DNA of 64,000 bases, from positions 372,001 to 436,000 of the forward strand of contig NZ_LKBT01000001.1 of assembly GCF_002699985.1 (NCBI RefSeq). The letters run 5' to 3'. Below the pieces are notes generated by a model. It worked only from the letters and a program-made list of their open reading frames with translations, had not been told where the DNA came from and did not search any database. The stretch's first letter is position 1; the number at the start of each line of letters is the position of its first letter. The DNA comes from Pseudomonas sp. ICMP 561. GTDB taxonomy: Bacteria; Pseudomonadota; Gammaproteobacteria; Pseudomonadales; Pseudomonadaceae. The translations under genes were made by a program, and so were the position numbers. This document shows, one piece after another, positions 1 to 8,592 of this stretch.

Positions 1-3000
1 CTGAGCGCTGCAGACTTGTCCAGCGCGACTGTAAGTATCGGCAAAGTCGAAATGGGGCCAAACAAACGCCCGGTGATCGAAGCCACGCTGTTGCCTCCAA
101 GTACGACTGATGCCAACGGTCAGACGGTTCAGCCCGGACCGTCCACCCATTCGCTGGAATTGTCCTACGGTCGTCTCGGCGAAATAGTGCTGCGCCCGGC
201 CAAGGCACAGGCCAATCCAACGGCCAACAGCCAGATGGAAAGCATGCAGGCGCGCAATCACAAAACCGCCAAAATCGGCAACGCCAACGGCTCGGCGACC
301 ACCACCATGTTTGGTTCCACCACCGACAATGTGCGTACTGGTGGCGCGAAGAACATCTTCAAGACCGCTGCCGAAGGGTTTCGCAAGATGGGCGAGTCCT
401 ATCAACACCACTTCCACCCTTTGGAAACCCCCAAGGCAAACGCCAAGGAACTCAAGCAAGCATTCAATTCAGGCGAGAACATCAAGCAGAAGCTGCAGGC
501 TGCGGGCCACCATGCCTTGACCCCTGGCCCGCGCAGCCGCTCGGGCATGAGCCCGATCTACCAAGAGTCGCTGCGACTGTATAAGCGTTTTGATAGCGCT
601 AATACCAAGGCCAATACCACCACCAACACAAACACAAACACAAACACAAACACAAACACAAACACAAACACCAATAGAACCGCCAGGCCGATGCTGGAGG
701 CAGGGATAGCGCTGCTGGACACCAAGGCTGTGCCAAAAACCCGCGCCGACCTGGAAAAAGCACAACTGCATACCGGCCTCGAGACGCTGCACAAAGACAT
801 CGAGAACAGCAGCTACCAGGCAATCGTCCGACTGGGCCAGATTCACAAACTGCTCGATGAGCGCGGTAAAGCCCTGGAACCTGCGGCGGCCAACGTCCCG
901 GTCGCGGCCCCGGGCGCAGGCACAGTCAAGGCCACCGGCGCAGTCAAAGTCATGCAGGATGCCTTGCTCGACAGCGGACTCAGCCCCACCAGCAAGGCGC
1001 AGACCAAGCTCGAAGAATTGGTCCAGCTAGGCCTGACGCTGCCAGTCCGCCAACTGGAACCGGGCTACGACAACACAGGCCGTAACGAAAGCAAGAGCAG
1101 CCTGCTGGAGGATCGTGTGCTGCTCGATGCCCAGACGCTTCTTCAGGTGCGCGATCTTCTGGGGCGAGTGAACAGTCAACAAGGACAGACCCAGATCGTA
1201 AACAGCGAAAATGTCGGGCCTGGCAAGAGCACTACGCTGGATCAGTTACAAGGCCTGCGCATGGCCTATGAAAACAGCGACATCAAACTGTTCAGCGACA
1301 ACGGCATCGTCAGCCACCGCCAACTTGAGAAGCTGCACCAGGCTCGCGACACTGTAGCCCGGGAGCTTACCGGTCGGCATGGCCTGAATTACAACACCAC
1401 GCGCTCGTTCTCCGAAGATCTGCGCGCCATCGGCGACCATTTCGGCAACCTGCAGGTGGGCGACGCCACCTCACTGCTGCGCAGCAAGGGTGCGACCTTT
1501 ACATCACCTGCGGTGTTCGTCCCGCTAACCCCGGATGGAGGCGGAATTTACTTCAACTTCGGCATTGGGCGCGAACATGGGATTAGCCTGGAAACCGAAG
1601 GCGGTGAAGATGCGACGACACTGGGCCTGAAAAACAGCCGTAACAGAAACGAGTTTCTGAACGTCGGCTACTACCACGCACCCTCGGCGGTTTTCTCACG
1701 CTTGTTCAGCTCCGAGCCGAAGGGCAATCCGAGCAGTGCCGGCGAATTGTACAGTGCCGACGCCAGTTTCAAACTGACTCAGAGCCGCGCAATAGCAGGC
1801 TGGTTGACTGCCAGCAACGCCAGCATGGCTAACGTCATGGAGAACCTGCTGGATCCCAGTGCTTCATTGGCCGACCTGTATCGCCTGGGCAAGGACAAAG
1901 GCGGCTCGGTGGAAAAAAGCAAAGTTAACCAAGGGTCAATCGGAGTCGGTAGCGGCGTCGACCTGGGACGCCTGAACCTGGGCGGTACGATGCTGCGCAA
2001 CGAAAGCGGTGGAGTATGGAACGCCTTCCTGCGCGCTACTGCCGGGATCAACGCCGAAGCTACGCTGGTGAACTATTCCAACACCAAGGTCACCACCCAC
2101 AAAGGCGAAGGGCAAGATGCTAAAGCGGTAAAACGCGCCTTCGAGGCACTGCCCTCCGCCAGCGCAGGGGCGTATGCCCGGGTCGGTTTTGCTACCAACG
2201 GCAACGCGCACCCTGACCAGACGGCCAATAACATGGGCGTGAATAATCATATTCTGGTCGGCCAGACCGTCCTGCCCGATGCTCTCAGCGTCAGCTTCGC
2301 GCTGGACCGGGCCAAAAACGACAAATTCACCCTCAACTTCAAGCCCGGCAAAGCCGTGACCACGCCTCAGTTGCACGACGTGGAAAAGTCCTTGGGCAAG
2401 GTGCTCAAAGACAAAGAGATTGCCAAGGCACTGGCAGAGCGAAAAGCCCTGCTGACCGAGCTGGAGCGCTGCGCACCCGAGCCAACACAAGCCTCGGCTG
2501 CCCTGCCCTCAAGCCCTCTGGGAGGCCGCGCGTTGCCGCCAACCGTGCCACCTCGGCCAGCGCGAGAACGCGTGGCTAACTTGAGCACGCTGTTACCGCG
2601 CCTGAATGACAGCATGCCCAAGAATGATGAGGTCGACGCGTTGCAGAAGGCCATCGCCAGCCTGCCTGCAGCGCCGACCCAGGAGCAGCGTAACAAAGTA
2701 CTCAACGATGCTCGAACCCTGGCTGTCGCAATGAAAGCCGATATCAAGGCGACGGAGGATTCCAAACTGCTGGAAAAAGCCAGTAAAGCCATTGATGCAG
2801 GCGAGAAAGTCGCAAATCCGGAAGGCCATCTGGCGGCACTAAAGGGTGTGGTCGACCATCTCGACAATCTGCCTCACGACAACGAGACGCTGCAAGAGCT
2901 GCGTTACAGCGTCCAGCAACTGGTCAAGAACAACGATCTGTCCAAGAGCGGCGGACGCCTGCTGGCATCTGGGGAACACAAGTTCACCAACACAGGATTG

Positions 3001-3651
3001 CAACTGCGCAAAGGTGGTCTGGTCGGTGACTCAGCCCCTTGGCGCGACAGGACCTCAACCCAGAACGCTAACGCCATCGCCACCTTCATCAACAAGAGCC
3101 CCGTGCTTCAGGAAATGGCCCGCCGCGCTGAACACTCCGGTCCTACGTCCATGGAGGTGACCCTTGAGCTCAAACCCAAGGTACTGGAAAGCATCGAGAA
3201 CAGCCTGAACAGGCAAGACCCGAAAATTCAGAAAAAACTCGAAGAAGCCTTGAGAAATGACGACAACGTGCGGATCAAGCGCTTCACCTTGCTGCGCGGC
3301 GCAACCCAGACCGACGCCAAGGCAACGCCAAGCCTGTTGTTAAGCGCCAAAAGCAGCGCATCGGTCACCGATTCGGTGGTACTGGCATCGCTGGACCTCA
3401 AGTACAGCCAGGAAGAGGAGCACCGGCCAATCAGCATTACGCCTGGCGGTCTCCTGGTACGACCATTGGTGGACAAGGCAGTGCGCGATGACATGAGTGC
3501 CAAGGGCTATGCCATTAAAGGTTCACGCAACAAGAAGGATCTGCACAGCGAAGAAGACGCTGGCCGGGCCAAGCCTGGGGAAACCACCGTCGAGCATTCC
3601 AGCAACAGTGCCAATACCGGCAGCGGGCCACGCAGTACAGGCGCTCTGTGA
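1..3651 (+). CDS. avrE: AvrE-family type III effector, C-terminal two thirds (5' end outside window)
   Basis: The reading frame is open from the first base of the window and stops at 3651, giving about 1216 visible residues. AvrE proteins are about 1800 residues, so roughly the N-terminal third, with the secretion signal, lies upstream. AvrE-family effectors (AvrE, DspA/E, WtsE) are delivered into plant cells, suppress basal defence and cause water-soaking and cell death. The protein is large, hydrophilic and Ser/Asn/Lys-rich, without membrane segments or visible catalytic motifs. The WxxxE motifs reported for the family are not in this part. A Thr-Asn dipeptide repeat near visible residues 205-224 is encoded by hexanucleotide units. 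Identity rests on overall sequence character plus context: the matching chaperone gene converges from 5427 and a hrp cluster follows. Its hrp box would be upstream of the window. Confidence 0.88.
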   Translation: MSAADLSSATVSIGKVEMGPNKRPVIEATLLPPSTTDANGQTVQPGPSTHSLELSYGRLGEIVLRPAKAQANPTANSQMESMQARNHKTAKIGNANGSATTTMFGSTTDNVRTGGAKNIFKTAAEGFRKMGESYQHHFHPLETPKANAKELKQAFNSGENIKQKLQAAGHHALTPGPRSRSGMSPIYQESLRLYKRFDSANTKANTTTNTNTNTNTNTNTNTNTNRTARPMLEAGIALLDTKAVPKTRADLEKAQLHTGLETLHKDIENSSYQAIVRLGQIHKLLDERGKALEPAAANVPVAAPGAGTVKATGAVKVMQDALLDSGLSPTSKAQTKLEELVQLGLTLPVRQLEPGYDNTGRNESKSSLLEDRVLLDAQTLLQVRDLLGRVNSQQGQTQIVNSENVGPGKSTTLDQLQGLRMAYENSDIKLFSDNGIVSHRQLEKLHQARDTVARELTGRHGLNYNTTRSFSEDLRAIGDHFGNLQVGDATSLLRSKGATFTSPAVFVPLTPDGGGIYFNFGIGREHGISLETEGGEDATTLGLKNSRNRNEFLNVGYYHAPSAVFSRLFSSEPKGNPSSAGELYSADASFKLTQSRAIAGWLTASNASMANVMENLLDPSASLADLYRLGKDKGGSVEKSKVNQGSIGVGSGVDLGRLNLGGTMLRNESGGVWNAFLRATAGINAEATLVNYSNTKVTTHKGEGQDAKAVKRAFEALPSASAGAYARVGFATNGNAHPDQTANNMGVNNHILVGQTVLPDALSVSFALDRAKNDKFTLNFKPGKAVTTPQLHDVEKSLGKVLKDKEIAKALAERKALLTELERCAPEPTQASAALPSSPLGGRALPPTVPPRPARERVANLSTLLPRLNDSMPKNDEVDALQKAIASLPAAPTQEQRNKVLNDARTLAVAMKADIKATEDSKLLEKASKAIDAGEKVANPEGHLAALKGVVDHLDNLPHDNETLQELRYSVQQLVKNNDLSKSGGRLLASGEHKFTNTGLQLRKGGLVGDSAPWRDRTSTQNANAIATFINKSPVLQEMARRAEHSGPTSMEVTLELKPKVLESIENSLNRQDPKIQKKLEEALRNDDNVRIKRFTLLRGATQTDAKATPSLLLSAKSSASVTDSVVLASLDLKYSQEEEHRPISITPGGLLVRPLVDKAVRDDMSAKGYAIKGSRNKKDLHSEEDAGRAKPGETTVEHSSNSANTGSGPRSTGAL
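625..671 (+). repeat. In-frame hexanucleotide microsatellite in avrE
   Basis: Seven perfect copies of AACACA (625-666) are followed by a partial eighth unit. Each unit encodes one Asn-Thr dipeptide, so gain or loss of units changes protein length but not frame. On the complement the same tract makes spurious Val/Phe and Cys/Val repeat frames. Confidence 0.95.
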
Positions 3652-3727
3652 TGGTTAAGGCGCAGCGCCGGAAGTTATTCCTCGTTTCACCTCAACCTTG
3701 TTTTACCAACCCTGAAAGGAAAACATC

Positions 3728-3940
3728 ATGATCCCAGCAATCGTCGCTTCCGCAGCACGCGCAGCCGCTCCAATGGCTAAAGATCTCGGTAAAGACCTGG
3801 GGGCCAATCTTGCCCAGGGCGCTGGTCAGCAACTGGCCAGCAGCGGCCTCGACGCCGTCAAAAACCTGATGAGCGGCGGGCCAAGCGGTGAACCGGTGTC
3901 CTACGCTAGCGCGAACGAGAACAAGCCAGCGACTTACTAA
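3728..3940 (+). CDS. Small hypothetical protein downstream of avrE (70 aa)
   Basis: The ATG at 3728 is preceded by a good ribosome site (GAAAGGAAAA, about 6 bases upstream), 76 bases after the avrE stop on the same strand, with no hrp box or terminator between. Co-transcription with avrE is therefore likely. The product is Ala/Gly-rich with an amphipathic helical centre (MAKDLGKDLGANLAQGAGQQ) and a polar Ser/Asn/Glu tail. It has no Cys or Trp, no signal peptide and no classical membrane segment. The composition resembles small secreted type III components (harpin- or pilin-like), but I do not recognise the family and assign no function. Coding status is supported by the ribosome site and the position only. 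Confidence 0.6.
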   Translation: MIPAIVASAARAAAPMAKDLGKDLGANLAQGAGQQLASSGLDAVKNLMSGGPSGEPVSYASANENKPATY

Positions 3941-4011
3941 GTCTCTCCTCTCCAGGCCGGACGTTGCTGCGGTATGCGGCGCGTTCGGTGCTTATTCCTT
4001 CCTATCTTTGG

Positions 4012-4295
4012 GCATATCCGTTGTTGTGGTAACGGCTTTAATTGGTTGCGCCCTTACGGCGCGTCACTTTTGATAGAGCGCAAAAGTAAGCAAAACGCTC
4101 TTGCCTCACCACTGGGTGCCTCGCTGTCGCTCGGCATACCCGTAATCCGACCTTGCTGCGTGGGGCCGCCGCCACCGGCCATCCATGGCCTGAGGCGGCT
4201 AAACCGGCATCCCTGCCGGTTTACCCCACACAGCAAGGTCGAATTCCGGCCGGCGTGGTTTAACGGGGCGCTTAAGATCAAAATCAAAAGCAGAT
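4012..4295 (+). repeat. Long dispersed Pseudomonas repeat, copy A
   Basis: It begins near CATATCCGTT, continues through GGTTGCGCCCTTACGGCG and the AAAAGTAAGCAAAA block, contains an internal palindrome around GGCCATCCATGGCC, and ends near TTTAACGGGGCGC and AGATCAAAATCAA. The second copy at 4705-4980 matches along its length in inverted orientation, with divergence in the middle. I recall the GCGCCCTTACGGCG...AAAAGTAAGCAAAA block as widespread between genes in fluorescent pseudomonads. The exact family name is not certain. Confidence 0.85.
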
Positions 4296-4407
4296 CAAAA
4301 GCAGATCCGATGCCTTTCAGAGCTACAGGTCGTTGATTGGACGCGATTTATGTGGGAGTCGCCCCGGTGTCCCTGACACCACGCTGTCGCGCAGCAAACA
4401 CGGCCCC

Positions 4408-4496
4408 TGTAGGAGTGAGCTTGCTCGCGATTCGGCCTGTCAGTCGATGAATATTGCCTGTACTGGAGCTATCGCGAGCAAGCTCACTCCTACAGT
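4408..4496. repeat. REP doublet (REPIN), GAGTGAGCTTGCTCGCGA class
   Basis: Two inverted REP arms, TGTAGGAGTGAGCTTGCTCG and its complement ending in CTCACTCCTACAG, are separated by about 40 bases and can form a long imperfect hairpin. The same class recurs at 62183-62273. Confidence 0.9.
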
Positions 4497-4532
4497 AAAA
4501 AGCATTCCAAATCAGATAGTTATATTTTTTTT

Positions 4533-4624
4533 GATAGGAGCGAGGCTTGCCCGCGATGAACGATAACGCGAGTGTATCTGACTGACCGAGGCGCCTGTAT
4601 CGCGGGCAAGCCTCGCTCCCACAA
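4533..4624. repeat. REP doublet (REPIN), GAGCGAGGCTTGCCCGCGA class
   Basis: The arms are GATAGGAGCGAGGCTTGCCC and its inverse GGGCAAGCCTCGCTCCCACA. This is the common Pseudomonas REP class, and related doublets lie at 20961, 29911 and 34155. Confidence 0.9.
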
Positions 4625-4704
4625 GATTCGTGCTTGTCGAGCGACAACGCTTAGTCGAAGGTAGGCCGGTAAGTTCAAACAACCAGGTCGGCTGTCAGGC
4701 CGCC

Positions 4705-4980
4705 GCGCTGTTGATTTTGATCTGAGGCGCCCCGTTAAATCACGCTGGCCGCCCGCAGATTCTGAACCGGGGGCAACCCGGCAGGACGCCGGGTTAGCCG
4801 CACCGGGCCATGGATGGCCCATTGCGGCGGCCCACGGTTCAGGATCTGCGGGCGGGTACACCGAGCACCAGCGAGGTGCCAAGTGATGGGGCAAGAGCCT
4901 TTTGCTTACTTTTGGGCTCTCAAAAGTGAGGCGCCGTAAGGGCGCAACCAATACAAGCCATTAACGCGCTAACGGATATG
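4705..4980 (-). repeat. Long dispersed Pseudomonas repeat, copy B (inverted)
   Basis: Read on the minus strand it follows copy A (4012-4295) from CATATCCGTT through GGTTGCGCCCTTACGG and GGCCATCCATGGCC to TTTAACGGGGCGCC and AGATCAAAATCAA. The two copies form a stem with about 400 bases between, holding two REPINs. Confidence 0.85.
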
Positions 4981-5040
4981 TACACAAAAAATCCCGACAT
5001 GGAAAAGATGTGTACATACCTATGGAAGGATGCAGCGGGG

Positions 5041-5427
5041 TCAGCGCACCAACACACGACGCAAAGTAGCCAGCCGATCAGCGAACCCCATGATCCACTG
5101 ACTGAAGCTCAATTCATTGAGCACACTGAGATCCTGCTGAGCACATAGACGAACCGTGTTCTGCGCATCCAGAGCCAACCAGCAACCGCCCAACTGGTCA
5201 GGCTTGAAATTGAGCTGCAGCAAACGCTCGTGGATGCCACGTTGCGTCTGATCAAGATCAATACGGGCATGGACGAACGCGACATCGCCCGGTGCCGGGA
5301 CTTCGATATTCGCCAACTCCTGCCCCTGCTCGTCAGCCAGCGCACAGAGGCCATCCTTGAATACCAGTTCACTGCCAGCCTGCGCGGCCAGTGCCGCCAG
5401 CAAACGGTCGGCATGAGGTGTGGTCAT
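5041..5427 (-). CDS. shcE: AvrE chaperone, CesT/Tir-type class I type III chaperone
   Basis: A 128-residue protein with the size and acidic, Leu-rich make-up of class IA type III chaperones (the ShcE/AvrF/DspF group). It keeps the effector partly unfolded and targets it to the secretion ATPase. Near the N-terminus it has the family-typical LLAALAAQAGSELVFKDGLC segment, then the alternating strand pattern IEVPAPGDVAFVHARI, and an amphipathic C-terminal helix. GGGAGC precedes the ATG at 5427. It lies 50 bases downstream of hrpV with no hrp box between, so it is probably read through from the hrpF-hrpV operon. It converges on avrE, its likely client. In classical P. syringae islands hrcU follows hrpV, so this position is unusual. 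Confidence 0.85.
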   Translation of the reverse strand: MTTPHADRLLAALAAQAGSELVFKDGLCALADEQGQELANIEVPAPGDVAFVHARIDLDQTQRGIHERLLQLNFKPDQLGGCWLALDAQNTVRLCAQQDLSVLNELSFSQWIMGFADRLATLRRVLVR

Positions 5428-5477
5428 GAGTTCTGCTCCCTATCAATGAAAATCTGCTTTGCCGTACATGGCGCGTG

Positions 5478-5843
5478 TCAATGACGCGCCAGACCTTCGC
5501 CCAGGTGCTCAAGCCCCATGAGCTGCAACTGATGAGCGCTGATTTCATCCAGCGCGGCACTGTCCAGTTCGCCTGGCAAACAATGCCAGACCACAAAATC
5601 GCGGCGAGAATCCAGGAACAGAAAGTAATCGTTGTAACGCTCCGGGTCATCGAAACGACGCTCCAGCGCATCACCTAACTGCGAAGGTCCAAGGCTGTGC
5701 CAGTCAACCTGCAGGGCCAGGCCCCAGTCCAGGCATTCGCGCCGTGTGCAAAAGGCTACGCCAGCAGCTATTTCCCAGATAGCAGGGCGTCCTGCCACCA
5801 CCTCGGCGTAAAATTGCGCCTTGTCAGTATTACGAGCGGGCAT
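5478..5843 (-). CDS. hrpV: HrpV, negative regulator of hrp transcription
   Basis: A 121-residue cytoplasmic protein. HrpV binds the enhancer-binding protein HrpS and blocks activation of hrpL, and HrpG relieves this block. The frame is open further upstream, but the ATG at 5843 (MPARNTDKAQFYAEVV) is chosen because GGAGG lies 6 bases before it inside the end of hrpT. hrpT ends 5 bases upstream, so translation is probably coupled. It is the last member of the order hrpF-hrpG-hrcC-hrpT-hrpV. The sequence is acidic, with conserved Trp-rich stretches (PAIWEIAAGVAFCT and FVVWHCLPGELD). Identification relies mainly on position and size, supported by resemblance to what I recall of HrpV. Confidence 0.85.
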   Translation of the reverse strand: MPARNTDKAQFYAEVVAGRPAIWEIAAGVAFCTRRECLDWGLALQVDWHSLGPSQLGDALERRFDDPERYNDYFLFLDSRRDFVVWHCLPGELDSAALDEISAHQLQLMGLEHLGEGLARH

Positions 5844-5847
5844 AGGG

Positions 5848-6051
5848 TTAATCCTCCAAGGGCACTCGAGTGAATTCGGCCTGTTCATCCCCCAGGCCGA
5901 GGCCGTCGCGCATATCCGATGGCCACCAGATAACGACCTCACGGTCGTTGGAAACAGGCCGGTCACACGCCTCTTTGGCGCACCCGCGGTGGCCAAAGGA
6001 AGAGCAACCGGCCAACAACATCACGGTCAAAGCGAGCAAGACAGCTTTCAT
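5848..6051 (-). CDS. hrpT: HrpT, small outer-membrane lipoprotein (secretin pilotin)
   Basis: A 67-residue protein with a lipoprotein signal peptide: hydrophobic LLALTVMLLAGC with the lipobox Cys at residue 16. HrpT is thought to help the HrcC secretin insert into the outer membrane. Its ATG overlaps the hrcC stop (ATGA), so it is translationally coupled to its presumed partner. The mature part is short and polar, with two further Cys residues close together (HRGCAKEACD). Confidence 0.9.
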   Translation of the reverse strand: MKAVLLALTVMLLAGCSSFGHRGCAKEACDRPVSNDREVVIWWPSDMRDGLGLGDEQAEFTRVPLED

Positions 6052-8156
6052 GGCTGGCTGACCTCCACAGTAGTGAGCAATGAACGACGTTGCGGCGCGC
6101 CGCTGTTGACTTTGGGTGGACGCAAAGCAATGAACACCTCGGCCTCTCCACCCGGCGGGACCCAGGCACTCGGCCAGACGCTCACGCCGACCGCATAACG
6201 ACCTCCACAGCTGGCCTCATCAACGCGTTGTGGCGTATCGGACGTGTTGCGCACCAGCGCGACAGCGACGCCAAACCCTGCATCACCGGCATACCATTGC
6301 GCACGGCGTGGATCGAGTTGCAGGTCAGGATTGCCATCGCACAACGTCTCTGGACGCAGCGGTATGGCAGCGGCGGTAAAGCCCGCAGGCAGAGTCCCCT
6401 GAATCATCGCGCTCAAGGCCTTGGTGACCACTGTACGGTTCGGTCGCTCGGTGCCTTCGCGGCGCTTTTTGATCTTGTCCAGACGATCCTGCACATGGTT
6501 GGGATTGGCGTAGTCGACGTAGCGCATCGGGTTCACCTGGTCACCAATCAGGCGCGGCGTCAGGATGAACAAGCGTTCGCGGTTGGACTCACTGCGCTCG
6601 CTGGCCGTGAACAGCAATTTGCCAATAATCGGGATTGCGCTCAGGTAAGGCACTTTCTTGCGACGCTCGTTGTTTTCATAGACATGAAAACCACCCACCA
6701 CCAGCGAGGCTTTCTCGGCAATGACCGCCTGAGTGCTGACATTGCCGCGGCGCACCGAAGGCTGCTCGGCGCGGATATTGGACTCCTGAATCTGCCCGTC
6801 CTCGATATCGACGACCATCTGAATCATCTGGTCCTTGGCACCGGAAGCCGTGATAGAACGCGGAATAACCTGCAGACTGGTGCCCGCCGTCAGCGGCTGG
6901 AAGTTGGCAACTCGCTCACCGATAGCCTCAAGAATTTCGGTCTGGCTAAAGTCGATTACCGCTGGCTGGTTTTCCAGGGTCAGTACCGAAGGATTGCCGA
7001 TAATAGTGGCCGATCCTTTACCTTCCAGTGCGCGCAGGCCCAGGAAGAATTTGTCCCGATCCTGGACATACATTGTCGAGCTGCGGCCGTTCTCGGCGAT
7101 GCTCGCGCCGCCGCTGAAATTACCGGCGCTCAACCCCCAGTTGCTGGACAACTCATCCATCGAATTGCGATCAACGTCGACAATGATGGCGTCGATCTCG
7201 ATCACGTTACGGGGCTTGTCCAGCTCCTCCACCAGATCCTTGTAGATCGAACGCCGCTCGGGATCGTCGTAGATCAGCACGGCGTTGTTGCGCACGTCCG
7301 CCTCGACCCGAATGTGATTGCGTGAGCGCGAGGAACGCCGCTCGCCTTCGGTAGGTGCCACATAATTCTTGCCGCTGAAATTGCTCGCAACAGAGTCGTC
7401 GAACAGCTGCGGAAAATTACTCGCATCGGCACCGAAACCCGTGCTCATGCCACCCATGCCTGCCAAGGGCAACGTGCCGGTGCGCAGGGCATCAGACGTC
7501 AACCCGCCGCCCATTGAGGAGCGACGTTCCAGCAGGTTTCGTAACAACGTGGCAACGCCATCGACTTTCAGGCTTTCGCCGCGGTACTTGATCGGTCGGT
7601 CGGCAGCGTTCGCGTAGCGCAGCGGCAAATAGATGACTTCCTGCTTTTCATCGCGGCTTTGCTGCTTTTTGCTGAAGTCTTCGATCAACTCGACATAACG
7701 ACGCGGGCCCCGCACCAGCACCACACCCTGCTCGGGCAAAGCGCCCCAGCCGAAGCGCGGATCGAGCAGGCCGACATCGGTCAATGCCTGGCTGAGGTCA
7801 TCGACGGACTTCTCATCCACTTCGATACGCTTGGATTGCTGTTGATCAAGCGGACTGATGTACAGGCTGTTGTTGTAAACGAACCACTGAAATTGATGCT
7901 CCAGCGCAAGGCGATCGAGAAACGCCTCCGGGCTTTCGCTGCGCATCCGCCCGTTGACGGTGCCGCTGATGTCTTCCATCTCCAGACTGACGCCGAAACT
8001 CTCGGCGAAGTCCTTGAGGACCTGCGTCAACGGCGCATTCTTGGCGTCGTAGGCATACGGGGTGTCGCGCCATTGTTCCGGTACGACGGCAAACGTGGGC
8101 GTAGCCCAGAGCATCGCGGCCATCAACGGCAGGCAGGTCCAGGCAGTTTTACCCAT
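6048..8156 (-). CDS. hrcC: HrcC, type III secretion outer-membrane secretin (SctC)
   Basis: A 702-residue secretin that forms the outer-membrane ring of the Hrp secretion machine. Residues 1-23 are a signal peptide ending in ATPTFA. Next come periplasmic N-domains, including a long Ser/Gly-rich linker near 215-275, and then the secretin domain with the signature VPYLSAIPIIGKLLFT near residue 505. The tail beyond about 560 is typical of the Hrp1 (P. syringae/Erwinia) type. The start at 8156 lies inside the hrpG end (8-base overlap) and the stop overlaps the hrpT start, so the order hrpG-hrcC-hrpT is tightly coupled. Transcription is expected from the hrp box at 8833-8861. Confidence 0.97.
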   Translation of the reverse strand: MGKTAWTCLPLMAAMLWATPTFAVVPEQWRDTPYAYDAKNAPLTQVLKDFAESFGVSLEMEDISGTVNGRMRSESPEAFLDRLALEHQFQWFVYNNSLYISPLDQQQSKRIEVDEKSVDDLSQALTDVGLLDPRFGWGALPEQGVVLVRGPRRYVELIEDFSKKQQSRDEKQEVIYLPLRYANAADRPIKYRGESLKVDGVATLLRNLLERRSSMGGGLTSDALRTGTLPLAGMGGMSTGFGADASNFPQLFDDSVASNFSGKNYVAPTEGERRSSRSRNHIRVEADVRNNAVLIYDDPERRSIYKDLVEELDKPRNVIEIDAIIVDVDRNSMDELSSNWGLSAGNFSGGASIAENGRSSTMYVQDRDKFFLGLRALEGKGSATIIGNPSVLTLENQPAVIDFSQTEILEAIGERVANFQPLTAGTSLQVIPRSITASGAKDQMIQMVVDIEDGQIQESNIRAEQPSVRRGNVSTQAVIAEKASLVVGGFHVYENNERRKKVPYLSAIPIIGKLLFTASERSESNRERLFILTPRLIGDQVNPMRYVDYANPNHVQDRLDKIKKRREGTERPNRTVVTKALSAMIQGTLPAGFTAAAIPLRPETLCDGNPDLQLDPRRAQWYAGDAGFGVAVALVRNTSDTPQRVDEASCGGRYAVGVSVWPSAWVPPGGEAEVFIALRPPKVNSGAPQRRSLLTTVEVSQP

Positions 8157-8592
8157 TCATCAATCCTCTGTGCAGAAGTCCCAGACCCAGCGACGCGGGC
8201 ATGGCGGGTCGGCCTGCCGTTTTGCGCGGGGCCTGTTCGGCGAGCACCAGCGCCCAGGCGGCTTGCTGGTTGGCCAGGTTTTCAACGGTGGCGACCAGTG
8301 CCGCAGTGTCGACATCGGGGGGCAACCAACGCACCAGGCAGGCACGTTGCTTATGACGGTCATAAGCCAGGGCAATCGGGTCTTCCCCCATCAGGCTGGC
8401 TTCGACCAGGCGCAACAGGGGGGCGAGCTGATCATTGTGTGTGCCCATGCGCCCAGGCAGTGCGACACGACAGAAGAAGCCGCCTTCGCGGTTTTGCACC
8501 TGGATGCTGGCGCCGTCCACCCAGCATTCGAAAAGCCCGCCAGCCTCGCGGCGGCAGGCTTCTAGCTGGGTGTACAACTCACTGGAAGCCAT
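8149..8592 (-). CDS. hrpG: HrpG, type III chaperone-like regulator
   Basis: A 147-residue, acidic, CesT-chaperone-sized protein. In P. syringae HrpG binds HrpV and so frees HrpS to activate hrpL. It begins 14 bases before the end of hrpF and overlaps hrcC by 8 bases. Visible features are an amphipathic N-terminus (ELYTQLEACRREAGGLFECW) and the chaperone-like strand region around MGTHNDQLAPLLRLVEASLM. Both its antagonist HrpV and that protein's target HrpS are encoded in this window, so the full HrpG-HrpV-HrpS control loop is present. Confidence 0.9.
   Translation of the reverse strand: MASSELYTQLEACRREAGGLFECWVDGASIQVQNREGGFFCRVALPGRMGTHNDQLAPLLRLVEASLMGEDPIALAYDRHKQRACLVRWLPPDVDTAALVATVENLANQQAAWALVLAEQAPRKTAGRPAMPASLGLGLLHRGLMNG

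Larger units (their letters stand above)
3941..5040. other. 1.1-kb non-coding spacer between convergent avrE and shcE units
   Basis: No credible gene is present. The spacer is almost filled by two inverted copies of a ~280-bp repeat (4012-4295 and 4705-4980) flanking two REP doublets (4408-4496 and 4533-4624). Short open frames here (for example about 3974-4336 and 4520-4951) lie inside the repeats and look like artefacts. The palindromic structure probably also separates the two converging transcripts. Confidence 0.8.

Noticed and set aside
3974..4951. Several short open frames between avrE and shcE
   Set aside because: All lie in the long dispersed repeats or REPINs and differ between the two repeat copies.
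6090..7325. 411-codon open frame on the plus strand
   Set aside because: It is antisense to hrcC. The secretin on the other strand is unambiguous.
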